IMG/VR virus record: IMGVR_UViG_3300030116_004360
Location: 1 to 64,000 of that record
Source: a virus
DNA: 64,000 bases
Reading direction: 5' to 3' (one strand)
Both the position numbers and the translations under genes were made by a program. Below the pieces are notes generated by a model that saw only the letters and a list, made by a program, of their open reading frames with translations, was not told the DNA's origin and searched no databases. Below, piece by piece: positions 16,193-25,014 of the stretch. Every line of letters starts with the position of its first letter. Position 1 is the stretch's first letter.

Positions 16193-16471
16193 ATGGTGCA
16201 AGCAAGTAGAACGTCAGGTGTATTAACTGCATCTGCAATTGTAAATAGAGGTCAATGTAAATTAATGAGTATTCATGCTTGTGAAACTGCTGGTTCAATG
16301 GCTCAAATTAAGATATTTGACGGAACTGATGCAACAGGTCTTGAAATTGCTAGAATAATTCTAGCAGCAGGACAAACAATTGAATTTGATATGCATGGCG
16401 TAATTGCTAAAAATGGTTTATACTTTGAAGAAAGTTCTGGTGCAGTTGCTTGCTCTGTTGAGTTTCAGTAG
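16193..16471 (+). CDS. Small beta-rich virion protein
   Basis: A 92-residue protein beginning MVQASRTSGVLTASAIVN, predicted beta-sandwich (AQIKIFDGTDATGLEIARII, GQTIEFDMHG). Similar short beta proteins are common among structural genes of marine phages, as I recall. ATG 16193 follows GGAGCGAGTATT. An in-frame ATG at 16169 behind a run of G would add eight residues. The space before it contains CTTTATAGG, a weak TATA-like match. Probably a head or neck decoration. Confidence 0.6.
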   Translation: MVQASRTSGVLTASAIVNRGQCKLMSIHACETAGSMAQIKIFDGTDATGLEIARIILAAGQTIEFDMHGVIAKNGLYFEESSGAVACSVEFQ

Positions 16472-16480
16472 GTGATTATT

Positions 16481-16867
16481 ATGGCAGCATTAAATAAAGA
16501 TACAAGATTAATTATGACGATTTTATTCGTTGGTGCTATGAGTGGAACTAACGTATATTTTTATGCAAATTATGGAATTTCATTTCCATATACTGCATTC
16601 GCCCATGCAATTCTTTTTGGGTTATTAACAGTTGGAAGTGTTATGGGTATGAAAGCAATTTTTGATTTAGCAATTAATGATAGAATTGAATTATATTTGT
16701 TAGACCGAAGAATAAAAGCATACTGGGATAGACGAACTAGAGAAGAACAACAAAGGCAGAAGATTAGAGAAACTATGAATATGAATCAAATGAGTTTAAA
16801 TTATATGGCTCCAAGTTATGAATCTTCTGAAATTAGTAATGAGTTTTTAGCGACGGTTGAACAGTGA
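16481..16867 (+). CDS. Two-span membrane protein next to the GTPase block
   Basis: A 128-residue protein from ATG 16481, with GGTGATTATT directly upstream. Two hydrophobic segments (about 10-30, LIMTILFVGAMSGTNVYFY; about 38-62, AFAHAILFGLLTVGSVMGM) are followed by a charged helical cytoplasmic tail (YWDRRTREEQQRQKIRETM). It starts a cluster of membrane and GTPase genes inserted between head and connector genes. No homologue recognised. Confidence 0.7.
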   Translation: MAALNKDTRLIMTILFVGAMSGTNVYFYANYGISFPYTAFAHAILFGLLTVGSVMGMKAIFDLAINDRIELYLLDRRIKAYWDRRTREEQQRQKIRETMNMNQMSLNYMAPSYESSEISNEFLATVEQ

Positions 16868-16871
16868 TATT

Positions 16872-17081
16872 ATGGTAGGTTTTCTATTCAATGATGAAAC
16901 AGTAGTTTCATATGATTTACAAAGAGCGCATTCAGCAGATGTTTGGTTTATTAAAGCAAGAGCATGGATATGGGGAATAACTTGTGCAGTAGCAGCATTT
17001 TTAATTGGAAACATTTTAGGTGTATTTAGTATAAATGTATTTGGAATTGCATTTGATTTAATTGGAAGTATGTTACATTAG
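16872..17081 (+). CDS. Small membrane protein next to the GTPase block
   Basis: A 69-residue protein from ATG 16872, behind AGTGATATT. After a polar start (MVGFLFNDETVVSYDLQRAH) a long hydrophobic region covers about residues 34-66 (IWGITCAVAAFLIGNILGVF, then FGIAFDLIGSML), one or two spans. It ends 12 bases before the GTPase gene. Probably a membrane partner of that enzyme, by position only. Confidence 0.65.
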   Translation: MVGFLFNDETVVSYDLQRAHSADVWFIKARAWIWGITCAVAAFLIGNILGVFSINVFGIAFDLIGSMLH

Positions 17082-17093
17082 GTGTGAGTTTAT

Positions 17094-17747
17094 GTGTCCG
17101 TTGTTGCAGGTTTCGCTATTGTAGTAACAGAGGCAGTATTTTCATTATGGAAAAAGGTTCATGCAATTAATTTTGGAATATATGGAGTTAGTAAAGCAGG
17201 TAAAACTACATTACATCATCAATTAAGAACAAGAGGAGAAGTTCCAAATATTTCTAAAAGAACTGTTGGATTACATAGAGCAACAAGAAAATTAGTTAAA
17301 ATTGATGGAGATGCACATACATTAAAAACTGCTGATGTTGGTGGAGAATCTAAATATTGGAATGAATGGATGAAGGACTTAAGAAAAAGAAAAGTCAAAT
17401 ATGTAATATTTTTATTAGACAATAGACATTTAAATGGAAATAATATGGAACAACAAATAGCATGGAAATTTTTAGTTGATTTAATTTGTAAAGATAAATG
17501 GCCGGGAGGAAAGAAAAAGAAATCTAATGACTATCCTTTAGCAGTTGGATTATGGGCTAATAAAGCAGATTTATGGGCAAAAGGTTTTTCAAAAGACCCA
17601 AGAAAACATGAGATTTTTGACCCATTTAGATACGGAATGAGCCTATTAAATGATAAAGGAATACCAACACATCAATATATAATTAGTGCAAAAACAGATT
17701 CAGAAATGGTTTATCGAGGAATAATGACTATGATTAATGATTATTAG
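17094..17747 (+). CDS. Membrane-anchored Arf/Sar/SRbeta-like small GTPase
   Basis: A 217-residue protein from GTG 17094 behind GGTGTGAG. Residues 3-18 are hydrophobic and may insert in a membrane. All GTPase motifs are visible: P-loop GVSKAGKTT (31-39), switch I KRTVGL (T57) aligned with Arf PTIGF, switch II DVGGE (81-85) where Arf has DVGGQ, NKAD (156-159) giving guanine specificity, and SAK (198-200). The pattern is closest to Arf, Sar and SR-receptor beta GTPases. The Gln-to-Glu change in switch II may slow hydrolysis. It is flanked by two membrane proteins and a zinc-site protein, suggesting a membrane-linked complex acting in assembly, entry or exclusion (inference). Confidence 0.85.
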   Translation: MSVVAGFAIVVTEAVFSLWKKVHAINFGIYGVSKAGKTTLHHQLRTRGEVPNISKRTVGLHRATRKLVKIDGDAHTLKTADVGGESKYWNEWMKDLRKRKVKYVIFLLDNRHLNGNNMEQQIAWKFLVDLICKDKWPGGKKKKSNDYPLAVGLWANKADLWAKGFSKDPRKHEIFDPFRYGMSLLNDKGIPTHQYIISAKTDSEMVYRGIMTMINDY

Positions 17748-17756
17748 GTGAATAAT

Positions 17757-18398
17757 ATGCAAGGTTATGCTCCATCAGGATTATTAATAGGTAGTCAAAC
17801 ACCTAATCAAGTTCCATCTTCTTTTTTAAATAAAAGAGTTGCTGCTCGTTCAGCAGGGCCAATGGAAGAATATCAGTTTTCTGAAATTAGACCAAGAAAA
17901 CAATTAAAAGAAATACGTAAAGTATTATTACCTGAGAAAAAACGCTTTTTATTTGTTAAGTTTGGATATAAATTTAATCTTACAAACAGATGTGTTATTT
18001 GTGGAACACATCATGAATGGGATATTTCCGACCCATATAGGCCGGGAATACCATTACATGAAGTAACTAAAGGTAGGCCATTAAGAGGAACTTATTGCCA
18101 AAAACACTCTGCTATGTATAAACAAATGGAAATGTTAGAACAACAAATTTTAGCAGATGAACACGGTTTAGAATTTAAAAGGTGGATACCTAAACCAAGA
18201 GTTCCACAGGTAATAAATAAAGGCCCATTAACTTCATTAGGGCCAAATGATATAACAAGCCTAATTGCTGCTGGTTGGGTAATTAAACCACCAACAGTAG
18301 ATGAGGAACCACCTAATGAAGAATATAAAAGATTGATGATTGAAATAAAAGGTTCATTAGAAAGAGTAAATAAATTAGTAACAGGAGATGAAGAATAA
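17757..18398 (+). CDS. Zinc-site protein of the GTPase block
   Basis: A 213-residue protein from ATG 17757 (GGTGAATAAT upstream). A likely metal site is C-V-I-C-G-T-H-H near residues 78-85, with a partner C-Q-K-H about 40 residues later. The flanking helices (QLKEIRKVLLPEKKRFLFVK) are basic, and the C-terminal 60 residues are Pro-rich then coiled-coil (YKRLMIEIKGSLERVNKLV). It is translationally linked to the next gene (TAATG). Function unknown. Confidence 0.65.
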   Translation: MQGYAPSGLLIGSQTPNQVPSSFLNKRVAARSAGPMEEYQFSEIRPRKQLKEIRKVLLPEKKRFLFVKFGYKFNLTNRCVICGTHHEWDISDPYRPGIPLHEVTKGRPLRGTYCQKHSAMYKQMEMLEQQILADEHGLEFKRWIPKPRVPQVINKGPLTSLGPNDITSLIAAGWVIKPPTVDEEPPNEEYKRLMIEIKGSLERVNKLVTGDEE

Positions 18399-19096
18399 TG
18401 GTATTTGGAACAAGTAATAGAAAAGTGTTAAACACAATTAATGATAGTAATACACAGACGTTTAAAACAGTAAACAATTTACTAACATTACAAGAAAATC
18501 ATGTTGAAGAATTTTTTCAATATCATGGTTTAGATTTCTTTGGTGCATTAGAACAATTAATGTCTGATGTTACAGAAAGAGTAGTTTCACAGATGTTATC
18601 TAAAATGGAATTATCTTTAACTGCTTCAACAGGAAAAATAACTGTTTCACCCGATTGTTTAAGAGATTACGAAAAGATTACTCAAGAGAATATTGATTTA
18701 GATATTCAAAATTTATTAAACACATCTGTAAATAGTGAAGTTATAATGCAAAGAAAGATGGCTAAATCTTCATACTTAGAATCACAGGGTTATTCTTCAC
18801 CACAACCTCAAATGCCTCAAATTCCACAACAACAACCAATGAATATTCAAGGACAACCACAAACAGGTCAAATGAATATGCAAATGAATCAACAAATGGG
18901 TGCTATTAATAATCAATCAGGTTATCCTGTTCCACCCGCAGGATATGATAATATGAATAACCCATATTGGATGGACCCAAATACGGGTCAAGCAACTTAT
19001 TCACCACCTTCAAGCGGTTTAGGCTTATCTAAGGCTGGACCCGTTGTAATGAAAACTGCTCAAAAAGCAGCAGCATGGGCTAAATGGTTGGCTTAA
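18398..19096 (+). CDS. Gln/Pro/Met-rich protein with C-terminal amphipathic helix
   Basis: A 232-residue protein. The first 125 residues are helical (VNNLLTLQENHVEEFFQYHG). Residues about 130-210 are low complexity, rich in Gln, Pro, Met, Asn and Tyr, including PYWMDPNTGQATYSPPSS. The end, KTAQKAAAWAKWLA, is an amphipathic helix that could bind a membrane or partner. It is the last gene of the GTPase block. No family recognised. Confidence 0.65.
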   Translation: MVFGTSNRKVLNTINDSNTQTFKTVNNLLTLQENHVEEFFQYHGLDFFGALEQLMSDVTERVVSQMLSKMELSLTASTGKITVSPDCLRDYEKITQENIDLDIQNLLNTSVNSEVIMQRKMAKSSYLESQGYSSPQPQMPQIPQQQPMNIQGQPQTGQMNMQMNQQMGAINNQSGYPVPPAGYDNMNNPYWMDPNTGQATYSPPSSGLGLSKAGPVVMKTAQKAAAWAKWLA

Positions 19097-19109
19097 GGAG
19101 TTGAAGTAA

Positions 19110-20696
19110 ATGGTTGAAATAATGTGGAAAGGTTCATTAGTTGCTAATATTGGTGAGCCTAACCACCTTATTATCCAAAAAGAATTTTTACTCTCAAAAT
19201 TTATGGGTTCAGAAGCAGATGCTATTGAATATACAATCAATTCAATTTATCCTAATTTTATAGAATTAACTGAACAACAAACAGGAAAAAAGTTATCTAA
19301 TGAAGAGATTAAAAGAGTTGTTAGCCAAGCAAAGGCTCAACTTAAAAAGATTGAAAAAATGGGAATAGAAAAAATAATTAAAGATGTTCAACTTCCTGAT
19401 GGAAATAGAAATAAAAGGATTATGAGAACTTTAGATAAACCATATCCTGATGTTACTGTATCTGAATCTAGCGATACAAGAAAACAAGCAGAATTTTCTG
19501 GTAATTTAAGTGAAAAGGTTGTTTCACGAAGACAGGATAAAAGATTATCAGATATGTTAGAAGGAAAATATAAAATGACTAAAGGTGAATTCAATTCTAT
19601 ATATGGAATAGATAGTTTAAAAACCACTGGTAAAAAAGTAAACGTAGCAGGTGGTTCTTCTGTAAGTTTTACAATAGATAAAGTAGCAACCAAAGATAGT
19701 GTAAATTATAAATTAACTATGTTATTTAACTTAGTTCCAGATATATCAGCACAAAAAACTATTTTAAGGTCAGAAGGTTTATCTAATGTTGCGTATAATG
19801 AAATTATTGATGAATCAAAATCAAGTTTACGTGAAAGAGCAGAAGAGGATTGGTATAAAGGAAGTAGAGTAAGGCAAAATATTGAACAACATATGTCTCA
19901 ATATGATAAAAGAACATCTTATAATCAACTTATTGCTGATTTACAAGCAGATTTAGTAAAACGTAAAGCAGACCTTAAAAGGTCTAAGGCTTACGAAGAA
20001 GCAAGTAAAACTAAAAAAGTTTCACTTGAACGTGAATATGTTAGAGATTTAAAAGATAGATTAAAGACCTTAAAAAAACAAAGAGATGATTTTAAGAAAA
20101 GACAACAAAAAGCAGAAAGAGATATAGATTTAGTAACTACCTTTGCTATTCCAATAGATTTACAAAAACAAGTAATAGATAAGGCAAAATCAGATGCCGG
20201 TGAACCTATAAAACGTAAAATTAGAACAGAAGAACAATTAAGAAAAAAATTTCAGAAGGCTATGTTAGCAACAGGAAATAAAGCAATCTTTGATAAATTA
20301 AATTTATATGATATACTTAGAGAAGGTTCTGATGTTATTAATGCTCATTATGCTACTAACGCAGTAATAGGACTACAACTCGATTTAGGTAACACAAGTG
20401 AAGTTAAAGATAAAGTAAAATTAAAGGTCTTACTTAAAGTAACTCATTTAGGTGAATTAGATGTTTTACAACATAGAAGGTTTTTGCAAGGTAAATTTAC
20501 TGCTGGAACTCAAGTTAGAACTGATTTAGAAGGTAGATATGGTAAAATTGGTCCCGAAAAATATCTTGATGCTCCTTCTAGTCCAATAAGAGATTTATTA
20601 GTTAAATCTGTTTCTGCAAAATATGAAAAATTAGAACGTAAAATTCAAAAAATGGAAGAAACAGTAAATAGAGTATTAGGTGAAAGAGATGACTAA
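19110..20696 (+). CDS. Unidentified 528-residue coiled-coil protein
   Basis: Reads from ATG 19110 behind AAGGAGTTGAAGTAA. ATG 19122 (MWKGSLVANI) is an alternative that would begin with a tag-like tryptophan. Coiled coil at about residues 280-350 (KDRLKTLKKQRDDFKKRQQK) and again at the C-terminus. Its composition resembles the 533-residue unknown at 7455. It precedes the head-tail adaptor, so it may be a head or ejected protein. Overlaps the next gene by eight bases. Confidence 0.65.
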   Translation: MVEIMWKGSLVANIGEPNHLIIQKEFLLSKFMGSEADAIEYTINSIYPNFIELTEQQTGKKLSNEEIKRVVSQAKAQLKKIEKMGIEKIIKDVQLPDGNRNKRIMRTLDKPYPDVTVSESSDTRKQAEFSGNLSEKVVSRRQDKRLSDMLEGKYKMTKGEFNSIYGIDSLKTTGKKVNVAGGSSVSFTIDKVATKDSVNYKLTMLFNLVPDISAQKTILRSEGLSNVAYNEIIDESKSSLRERAEEDWYKGSRVRQNIEQHMSQYDKRTSYNQLIADLQADLVKRKADLKRSKAYEEASKTKKVSLEREYVRDLKDRLKTLKKQRDDFKKRQQKAERDIDLVTTFAIPIDLQKQVIDKAKSDAGEPIKRKIRTEEQLRKKFQKAMLATGNKAIFDKLNLYDILREGSDVINAHYATNAVIGLQLDLGNTSEVKDKVKLKVLLKVTHLGELDVLQHRRFLQGKFTAGTQVRTDLEGRYGKIGPEKYLDAPSSPIRDLLVKSVSAKYEKLERKIQKMEETVNRVLGERDD

Positions 20697-21825
20697 AACA
20701 ATTTCTCCTAGTGATTATACAGATAATACTGTTGTTAATTATGATGCTGCTCAAGGATATTATTGTAGCGGTAAAGATATTGTAGCATTATTACAAATAC
20801 CTAGTGATAGTGGAACATTTAGTTCCAATACATCACCAACTGCGGTTGATGTAGGTAAAATCATTAAGCGAGTAGAAGATTATGTTGATGAACGTATTGG
20901 GTATAGTTATAGACCTAATGTTTATTCTGATGAATACCACAATTTTGAATTTAGGCCACTTACTCATGCTCAACGATTTAATTATGTAGATTACGTTGGT
21001 TTTATTCAATTAGAAAGAACAAAAATTAGAAAGATAATTTCATTAGAAGTTTGGCAAGGAACTGAATATAAACAATTAGCATCTAATCATGCTTCTGTAA
21101 CATTTAATTCAGATGCCGATAATGTAAGTAATATTCGTTTAACTTTACCTGATGGAGGATTTTTTGATTTAGCCGGTGCAGGAGATTTTGGTTCTGATTT
21201 AACTGCTAATGAATTTAATAATAAACTTGGTCCCGCAACTACGGCACTTGACTTTGCAGCGTTAGTTAATGAACAATATCCAACTAAAACACAACAGTTT
21301 ACAAAACAACAGTTAAAGAAGGCTAAAACAGCAAATGATGGAGTTCGTTCTGTCTCTGATTACTTTTATGCTTACATTGATACTGAAAACTCATCAAAGG
21401 TTATAATTACATCTTTATTGCCCGGAAATGATGGAGATTCTTGCACTATTACCGCCACTCAATCCCCCACTGATGGATGCACATTAGTTGATTTTGCACC
21501 ATCAGGAGCAGAAAAAAATAGAACTGAGGATTGGTGGATGATTGGAGATGAAGGCAAATTATTCTTTACTAGAGAGTTTCCTTACTTAAATAACAATTCA
21601 GTCCGTGTAAACTATATTACAGGTTCAGGTCGTGTTCCGGGTTATATTAATGAAGTAGCCACTAAATTAGCCGCTTCTGAATTATTGCGTCATGATGACT
21701 CTACCGTATTAATTGGTCAAACTGAAGGTGGTATAGATGCTAAAACTAAGTATGATGAATTGAGAAAAGATGCTAATGCTATTTTAGATTCTAAGAGAAG
21801 AATGGCATACTTTATGAATCTGTGA
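20689..21825 (+). CDS. Head-tail connector (adaptor) protein
   Basis: A 378-residue protein from ATG 20689; the GTG at 20680 belongs to AGGTGAAAGAG. The segment VGKIIKRVEDYVDERIGYSY (about residues 57-76) and the helical C-terminus (EVATKLAASELLRHDD) match HK97 gp6-type adaptors, which form a ring under the portal. It is longer than the usual 110-180 residues because of a beta-rich insertion in the middle, about residues 130-300. The place before the tail terminator fits. Confidence 0.7.
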   Translation: MTKTISPSDYTDNTVVNYDAAQGYYCSGKDIVALLQIPSDSGTFSSNTSPTAVDVGKIIKRVEDYVDERIGYSYRPNVYSDEYHNFEFRPLTHAQRFNYVDYVGFIQLERTKIRKIISLEVWQGTEYKQLASNHASVTFNSDADNVSNIRLTLPDGGFFDLAGAGDFGSDLTANEFNNKLGPATTALDFAALVNEQYPTKTQQFTKQQLKKAKTANDGVRSVSDYFYAYIDTENSSKVIITSLLPGNDGDSCTITATQSPTDGCTLVDFAPSGAEKNRTEDWWMIGDEGKLFFTREFPYLNNNSVRVNYITGSGRVPGYINEVATKLAASELLRHDDSTVLIGQTEGGIDAKTKYDELRKDANAILDSKRRMAYFMNL

Positions 21826-21829
21826 TAAT

Positions 21830-22033
21830 ATGAAATCTAAAATGATACTCAAAAAATTTAAAGAGTATATTCAAATTGAAAGAGAAAGAAATAAATTAAT
21901 GCTTGAAGTTTCACAACAATTAGGATTTGATTTTACATTTTCAGAAGAAGAAATATTAAATAATGCTTTTGAAAAGGCCATGTATAATTTTGTAGAATCT
22001 GTTAAAAAGGAGGGAGAGTGGTGGACGAAGTAA
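21830..22033 (+). CDS. Small helical connector-region protein
   Basis: A 67-residue helical protein (KKFKEYIQIERERNKLMLEV; NNAFEKAMYNFVESVKK). It starts four bases after the adaptor stop and overlaps the next start by 16 bases; its last codons carry the site GGAGGGAG for that gene. Unknown, but probably part of the neck operon. Confidence 0.6.
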   Translation: MKSKMILKKFKEYIQIERERNKLMLEVSQQLGFDFTFSEEEILNNAFEKAMYNFVESVKKEGEWWTK

Positions 22034-22551
22034 CTTATGTTGTAGAATTGCTCAAACAAAATTGGGCTAATGCTATTTCATCTGTTAGCGGTATTGCAGC
22101 AGTTCATCAAGTTACACCAACAATTGTTGATGTTAGAAATTTAACAAAGAATAAAGCAGTTAAATATGATTTATCTAACAAAGTAGCAGGTGAATCTTCA
22201 TCTGATTTGATTGTTGTATTTGAAGATAATCAAGACATTCAATACCCAACAATTGCATATGATGTGCGTAATGAAACTTATTCAGTAACTCTACATATTA
22301 GATGTATTGACGATGATAGGGGTAATGGGGTAGCAAATTTTGGCCGCGATAGGCTAAGGGCTTTATACCAGTTAGTTAGATATATCATTGAGAATAAACG
22401 GCGGGGTGCAACTGTTACGTTAAATTCAGATTCAGCAAGATTCAATTTTTTAGAGTTAGGAGGCCGTTCAGAATCTAATGATAGAAATAAAAGAATTTTC
22501 GGCTACAAGGTTGGCGTGACCTTAAAAAGATACGCAATAGCAATTCCTTAG
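22018..22551 (+). CDS. Tail terminator or tail completion protein
   Basis: A 177-residue protein from GTG 22018 (or GTG 22021) behind AAGGAGGGAGA. Its alpha/beta pattern, a helix at VTYVVELLKQNW, strands around YSVTLHIRCIDDD, a helix at RDRLRALYQLVRYIIENK and a closing strand KVGVTLKRYAI, fits the gpU/SPP1 gp17 tail terminator fold. The order adaptor, terminator, tube is standard. The exact subtype is inferred. Confidence 0.65.
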   Translation: MVDEVTYVVELLKQNWANAISSVSGIAAVHQVTPTIVDVRNLTKNKAVKYDLSNKVAGESSSDLIVVFEDNQDIQYPTIAYDVRNETYSVTLHIRCIDDDRGNGVANFGRDRLRALYQLVRYIIENKRRGATVTLNSDSARFNFLELGGRSESNDRNKRIFGYKVGVTLKRYAIAIP

Positions 22552-22592
22552 TATTGTAAGTTTGTAAGGAAAAAAAGGAAAGTGAAAAGAAT

Positions 22593-24215
22593 ATGGTAAC
22601 AAATACAGATATATGGTTAGGTAGTGGAGCAAGTTTAACTTTAGTTCCTGAATTAGATTTTCAAATTAAATTAGATACTACATCATCATCAACACAATTA
22701 ATTGTTGATGCAACATTTTCTGATAATTTTAGATTAGTTGAAGATTTATATGTAGGTTGTATTGTTGATTTATATGATAATTCTGCATCAACTACTGTTC
22801 CTGCTTCTACTCATATTATAACATCTAATGATACTACTTCCGTTACAATTTCCCCTGCTCATTCTGTTGGAACATTACAGGATGCTACCGATTTTATGGT
22901 TATTCGTCGTTATGGCGCACCTTGTCCAACAACTAAAACAGGTTCAATTGCTAGGCTTAATGCAGACAATTGGTTAGGTTTAGTTGAATCTGCAACATTT
23001 CCTAATGTTGAGCAAGAAATGAAACAATTAAATATTAATTTAGGTAGTTCAAGAAACTTTACTCATCAATATAAAGGTATTCGCACCGCTAGTGGTGGTA
23101 ATATAGCGTTAATGGCTAATCATGGAGTATGGTTATATTATGCTCTTGGCGGGTGTTCAACAATTAATGGAACTTTTTCTGCAACTGCCGCTTCTTCCGT
23201 TACAAATGCACATACTAATAATGCTCATTATTTAGATATTGGCACTTCTGCTGCTAGTAAAACATTTAGTGATAGTTTAACTGCACATAATAATCAAGGG
23301 CCAATATTTTATAGAACCGCTACTGATTCAACAGTATTATTACCTTATGTATTAACTAGTGATGGTGATGCTGCTGCTAATTTAACATTACTTACATTAC
23401 CTTCTCATAATGCATCAGGTGTTATTCAAAATCCAATTCAATATACATTTGTTGAAGCAAATGGTGAAGATTTACCTTCATTTGGTTTAGAACAAAACTT
23501 AAGTAAATTAGAAACTAGTAATACTTATAACACCGAAACAGGAAGTGCTAGTGAATCACATAACTTTGTAAGAATTGCTAGAGGTAATCGTGTAAATACA
23601 TTAACCTTTACTGCAAATGAAAATGAGGAAGTTAAAATGACTCTTGATTTAAATACACGCGCAGTTCATAAATTAAAACAATCTGAGGCATATCAAGCAA
23701 GGGGTGGAAATTCTAATGATAAAACATTATTTAATTTTGGTAGTGGAGCAAACACAATTGCTGCAACAGGTGAAGAATCTCTAGAACCTTTCTTTTTCTC
23801 AAGTGGTTCATTTTCTATCTTTGGTCAACAATTCTTAAAAGTTACAAACCTTTCTCTAACTATTAATAATAATTTACAAGATAAGAGATTTGTAGGTATT
23901 GGTAATAAAGATATAAAGTCGGCTATTCCTGCACAAAGAACTTATGAACTTTCTTTTACTGCTATGGTTACAGATGATAAGTTATTTGAAGAATTATTTA
24001 ATGAAACTGAAATTGCTTCAGGAACTTCAACAATTGATTTACAATTCGATAAGGCTAATGGAGAACAAATTGTTCTTAAATTTGAAGATTATATGATGAG
24101 TGCATCAAACTTTACTATACCTGATGATAAAGGCCCAATTACTGTTGAAGGAATGGTAATGCCTAGAACTTTGAATACTTGCACAGTTAAGACACATTGG
24201 ATATTACAGGGGTGA
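22593..24215 (+). CDS. Major tail tube protein
   Basis: A 540-residue beta-rich protein between the tail terminator and the tail chaperones, the position of the tube protein. Features: DIWLGSGASLTLVPELDFQI start, GRVNTLTFTANENEEV-type strands, and an end with KGPITVEGMVMPRT typical of tube proteins with a polymerising loop. It is larger than the common 150-300 residues, so extra surface domains are likely. ATG 22593 follows GGAAAGTGAAAAGAAT. Confidence 0.7.
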   Translation: MVTNTDIWLGSGASLTLVPELDFQIKLDTTSSSTQLIVDATFSDNFRLVEDLYVGCIVDLYDNSASTTVPASTHIITSNDTTSVTISPAHSVGTLQDATDFMVIRRYGAPCPTTKTGSIARLNADNWLGLVESATFPNVEQEMKQLNINLGSSRNFTHQYKGIRTASGGNIALMANHGVWLYYALGGCSTINGTFSATAASSVTNAHTNNAHYLDIGTSAASKTFSDSLTAHNNQGPIFYRTATDSTVLLPYVLTSDGDAAANLTLLTLPSHNASGVIQNPIQYTFVEANGEDLPSFGLEQNLSKLETSNTYNTETGSASESHNFVRIARGNRVNTLTFTANENEEVKMTLDLNTRAVHKLKQSEAYQARGGNSNDKTLFNFGSGANTIAATGEESLEPFFFSSGSFSIFGQQFLKVTNLSLTINNNLQDKRFVGIGNKDIKSAIPAQRTYELSFTAMVTDDKLFEELFNETEIASGTSTIDLQFDKANGEQIVLKFEDYMMSASNFTIPDDKGPITVEGMVMPRTLNTCTVKTHWILQG

Positions 24216-24220
24216 TTACT

Positions 24221-24382
24221 TTGGATAAGTGGGAAAAGAGACGTTTAGCCCGACTAAATGAGTTAAAATCGAAGGCATCTTCTACTAAAACCCCCTCCAA
24301 ATCGCCTAAGCCTACCTCAAAAACCGCCCCTCCAAAGGCAGAAAAAAACACAAATGAAAAGAAAACGAAACTAAAGAAGTAA
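24221..24382 (+). CDS. Small basic Lys/Pro/Ser/Thr-rich protein
   Basis: A 53-residue protein from TTG 24221 behind GGGGTGATTACT. It begins MDKWEKRRLARLNELKSK, vaguely like the shared tag (Trp then Leu), and continues as a disordered basic tail of Lys, Pro, Ser and Thr. It overlaps nothing and sits just before the tail chaperone. Function unknown. Confidence 0.55.
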   Translation: MDKWEKRRLARLNELKSKASSTKTPSKSPKPTSKTAPPKAEKNTNEKKTKLKK

Positions 24383-24399
24383 ATAACATTAACATTCCT

Positions 24400-24418
24400 C
24401 CAACTGTTTGTATGTTGG
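24400..24418 (+). promoter_or_regulatory. Short hairpin in the leader of the tail chaperone gene
   Basis: CCAAC and GTTGG form a 5-base-pair stem around a 9-base loop, in the 57-base space before the chaperone start. It may tune translation or be chance. Nothing else supports it. Confidence 0.25.
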
Positions 24419-24439
24419 TAAGAAGGGGGAAAGAATTAC

Positions 24440-24802
24440 ATGGAAAAGAAAATAGTAAGTGATAAGAACAAATTGTTCGCTAAGGTGAACACTGAATGCC
24501 ATTATCTGAGAATTAAGCCAGATAGTGAAGAATACTTGAAAGTGTGGGTAAAGGAACCCACATGGCTTCAAGTAGAACAGGCGTTATCGTCGGTTGTAAA
24601 TATTAACTCTAAGTCGCAAGACATGGATTTAGACCTCAACAAGATGTATCGCTATATGGTCGAAAACTTCATTGAAAAAACAGAACCTTCATTGACGGCA
24701 ATAGACCTTTTACGACTCACACCCTTTATGGGCAATCAATTAAAAGAAATACTCCCAAATCCATTTGAGGATTTTATGGGAGATGATTCGGGAAAAGAAT
24801 AA
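24440..24802 (+). CDS. Tail assembly chaperone (short, G-type form)
   Basis: A 120-residue protein between the tube and tape-measure genes. These chaperones coat the tape measure while the tail is built. It has a beta start (LFAKVNTECHYLRIK) and a helical C-terminus (YRYMVENFIEKTEP, IDLLRLTPFMGNQLKEI). The reading frame ends at TAA 24800-24802 just after a slippery sequence, and a -1 frame continues into the T-like part, as in lambda gpG/gpGT. AGGGGGAAAG lies before ATG 24440. Confidence 0.75.
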   Translation: MEKKIVSDKNKLFAKVNTECHYLRIKPDSEEYLKVWVKEPTWLQVEQALSSVVNINSKSQDMDLDLNKMYRYMVENFIEKTEPSLTAIDLLRLTPFMGNQLKEILPNPFEDFMGDDSGKE

Positions 24803-25014
24803 GTTTTAGAAGAGCAGTAAGAGGAGGTAAAGTTCATCCTTCTGTTTTATCTAAAGTTATGGTATATACAATAGCGCAAGCCTTTAGCATTAATCCAATG
24901 GAAGTATATGATATGCCTATGAATATGGCTTTAGAGATGTTAATGATTCATAAAGAAGTTAAAGAATTAGAAGCCGAAGAAATTAAGAAACAAACAAGGG
25001 ATGCAAAATGGTAG
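24440..25014 (+). CDS. Tail assembly chaperone, long GT-type form by -1 frameshift
   Basis: After the codon AAA at 24794-24796 the -1 frame reads from 24796 (AGA) without a stop to TAG 25012-25014, adding 72 residues to 119 for a 191-residue product. The extra part, RISFRRAVRGGKVHPS then VMVYTIAQAFSINPMEVYDM and a charged helix, has the compact helical look of T domains (an FSINPMEVYDMP element precedes a helix). The T-like frame has no good start codon of its own near its beginning. It overlaps the tape measure start by seven bases. This is the standard gene order for G, GT and H. Confidence 0.8.
24790..24796 (+). other. Slippery heptamer GGGAAAA for -1 frameshift
   Basis: The seven bases are G-GGA-AAA in the reading frame of the chaperone, an exact X-XXY-YYZ slippery site like the GGGAAAG of lambda. 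It lies four bases before the stop of the short form. No clear pseudoknot was seen downstream; a purine-rich stretch AGAGGAGGT follows at about 24820-24828. Confidence 0.85.
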
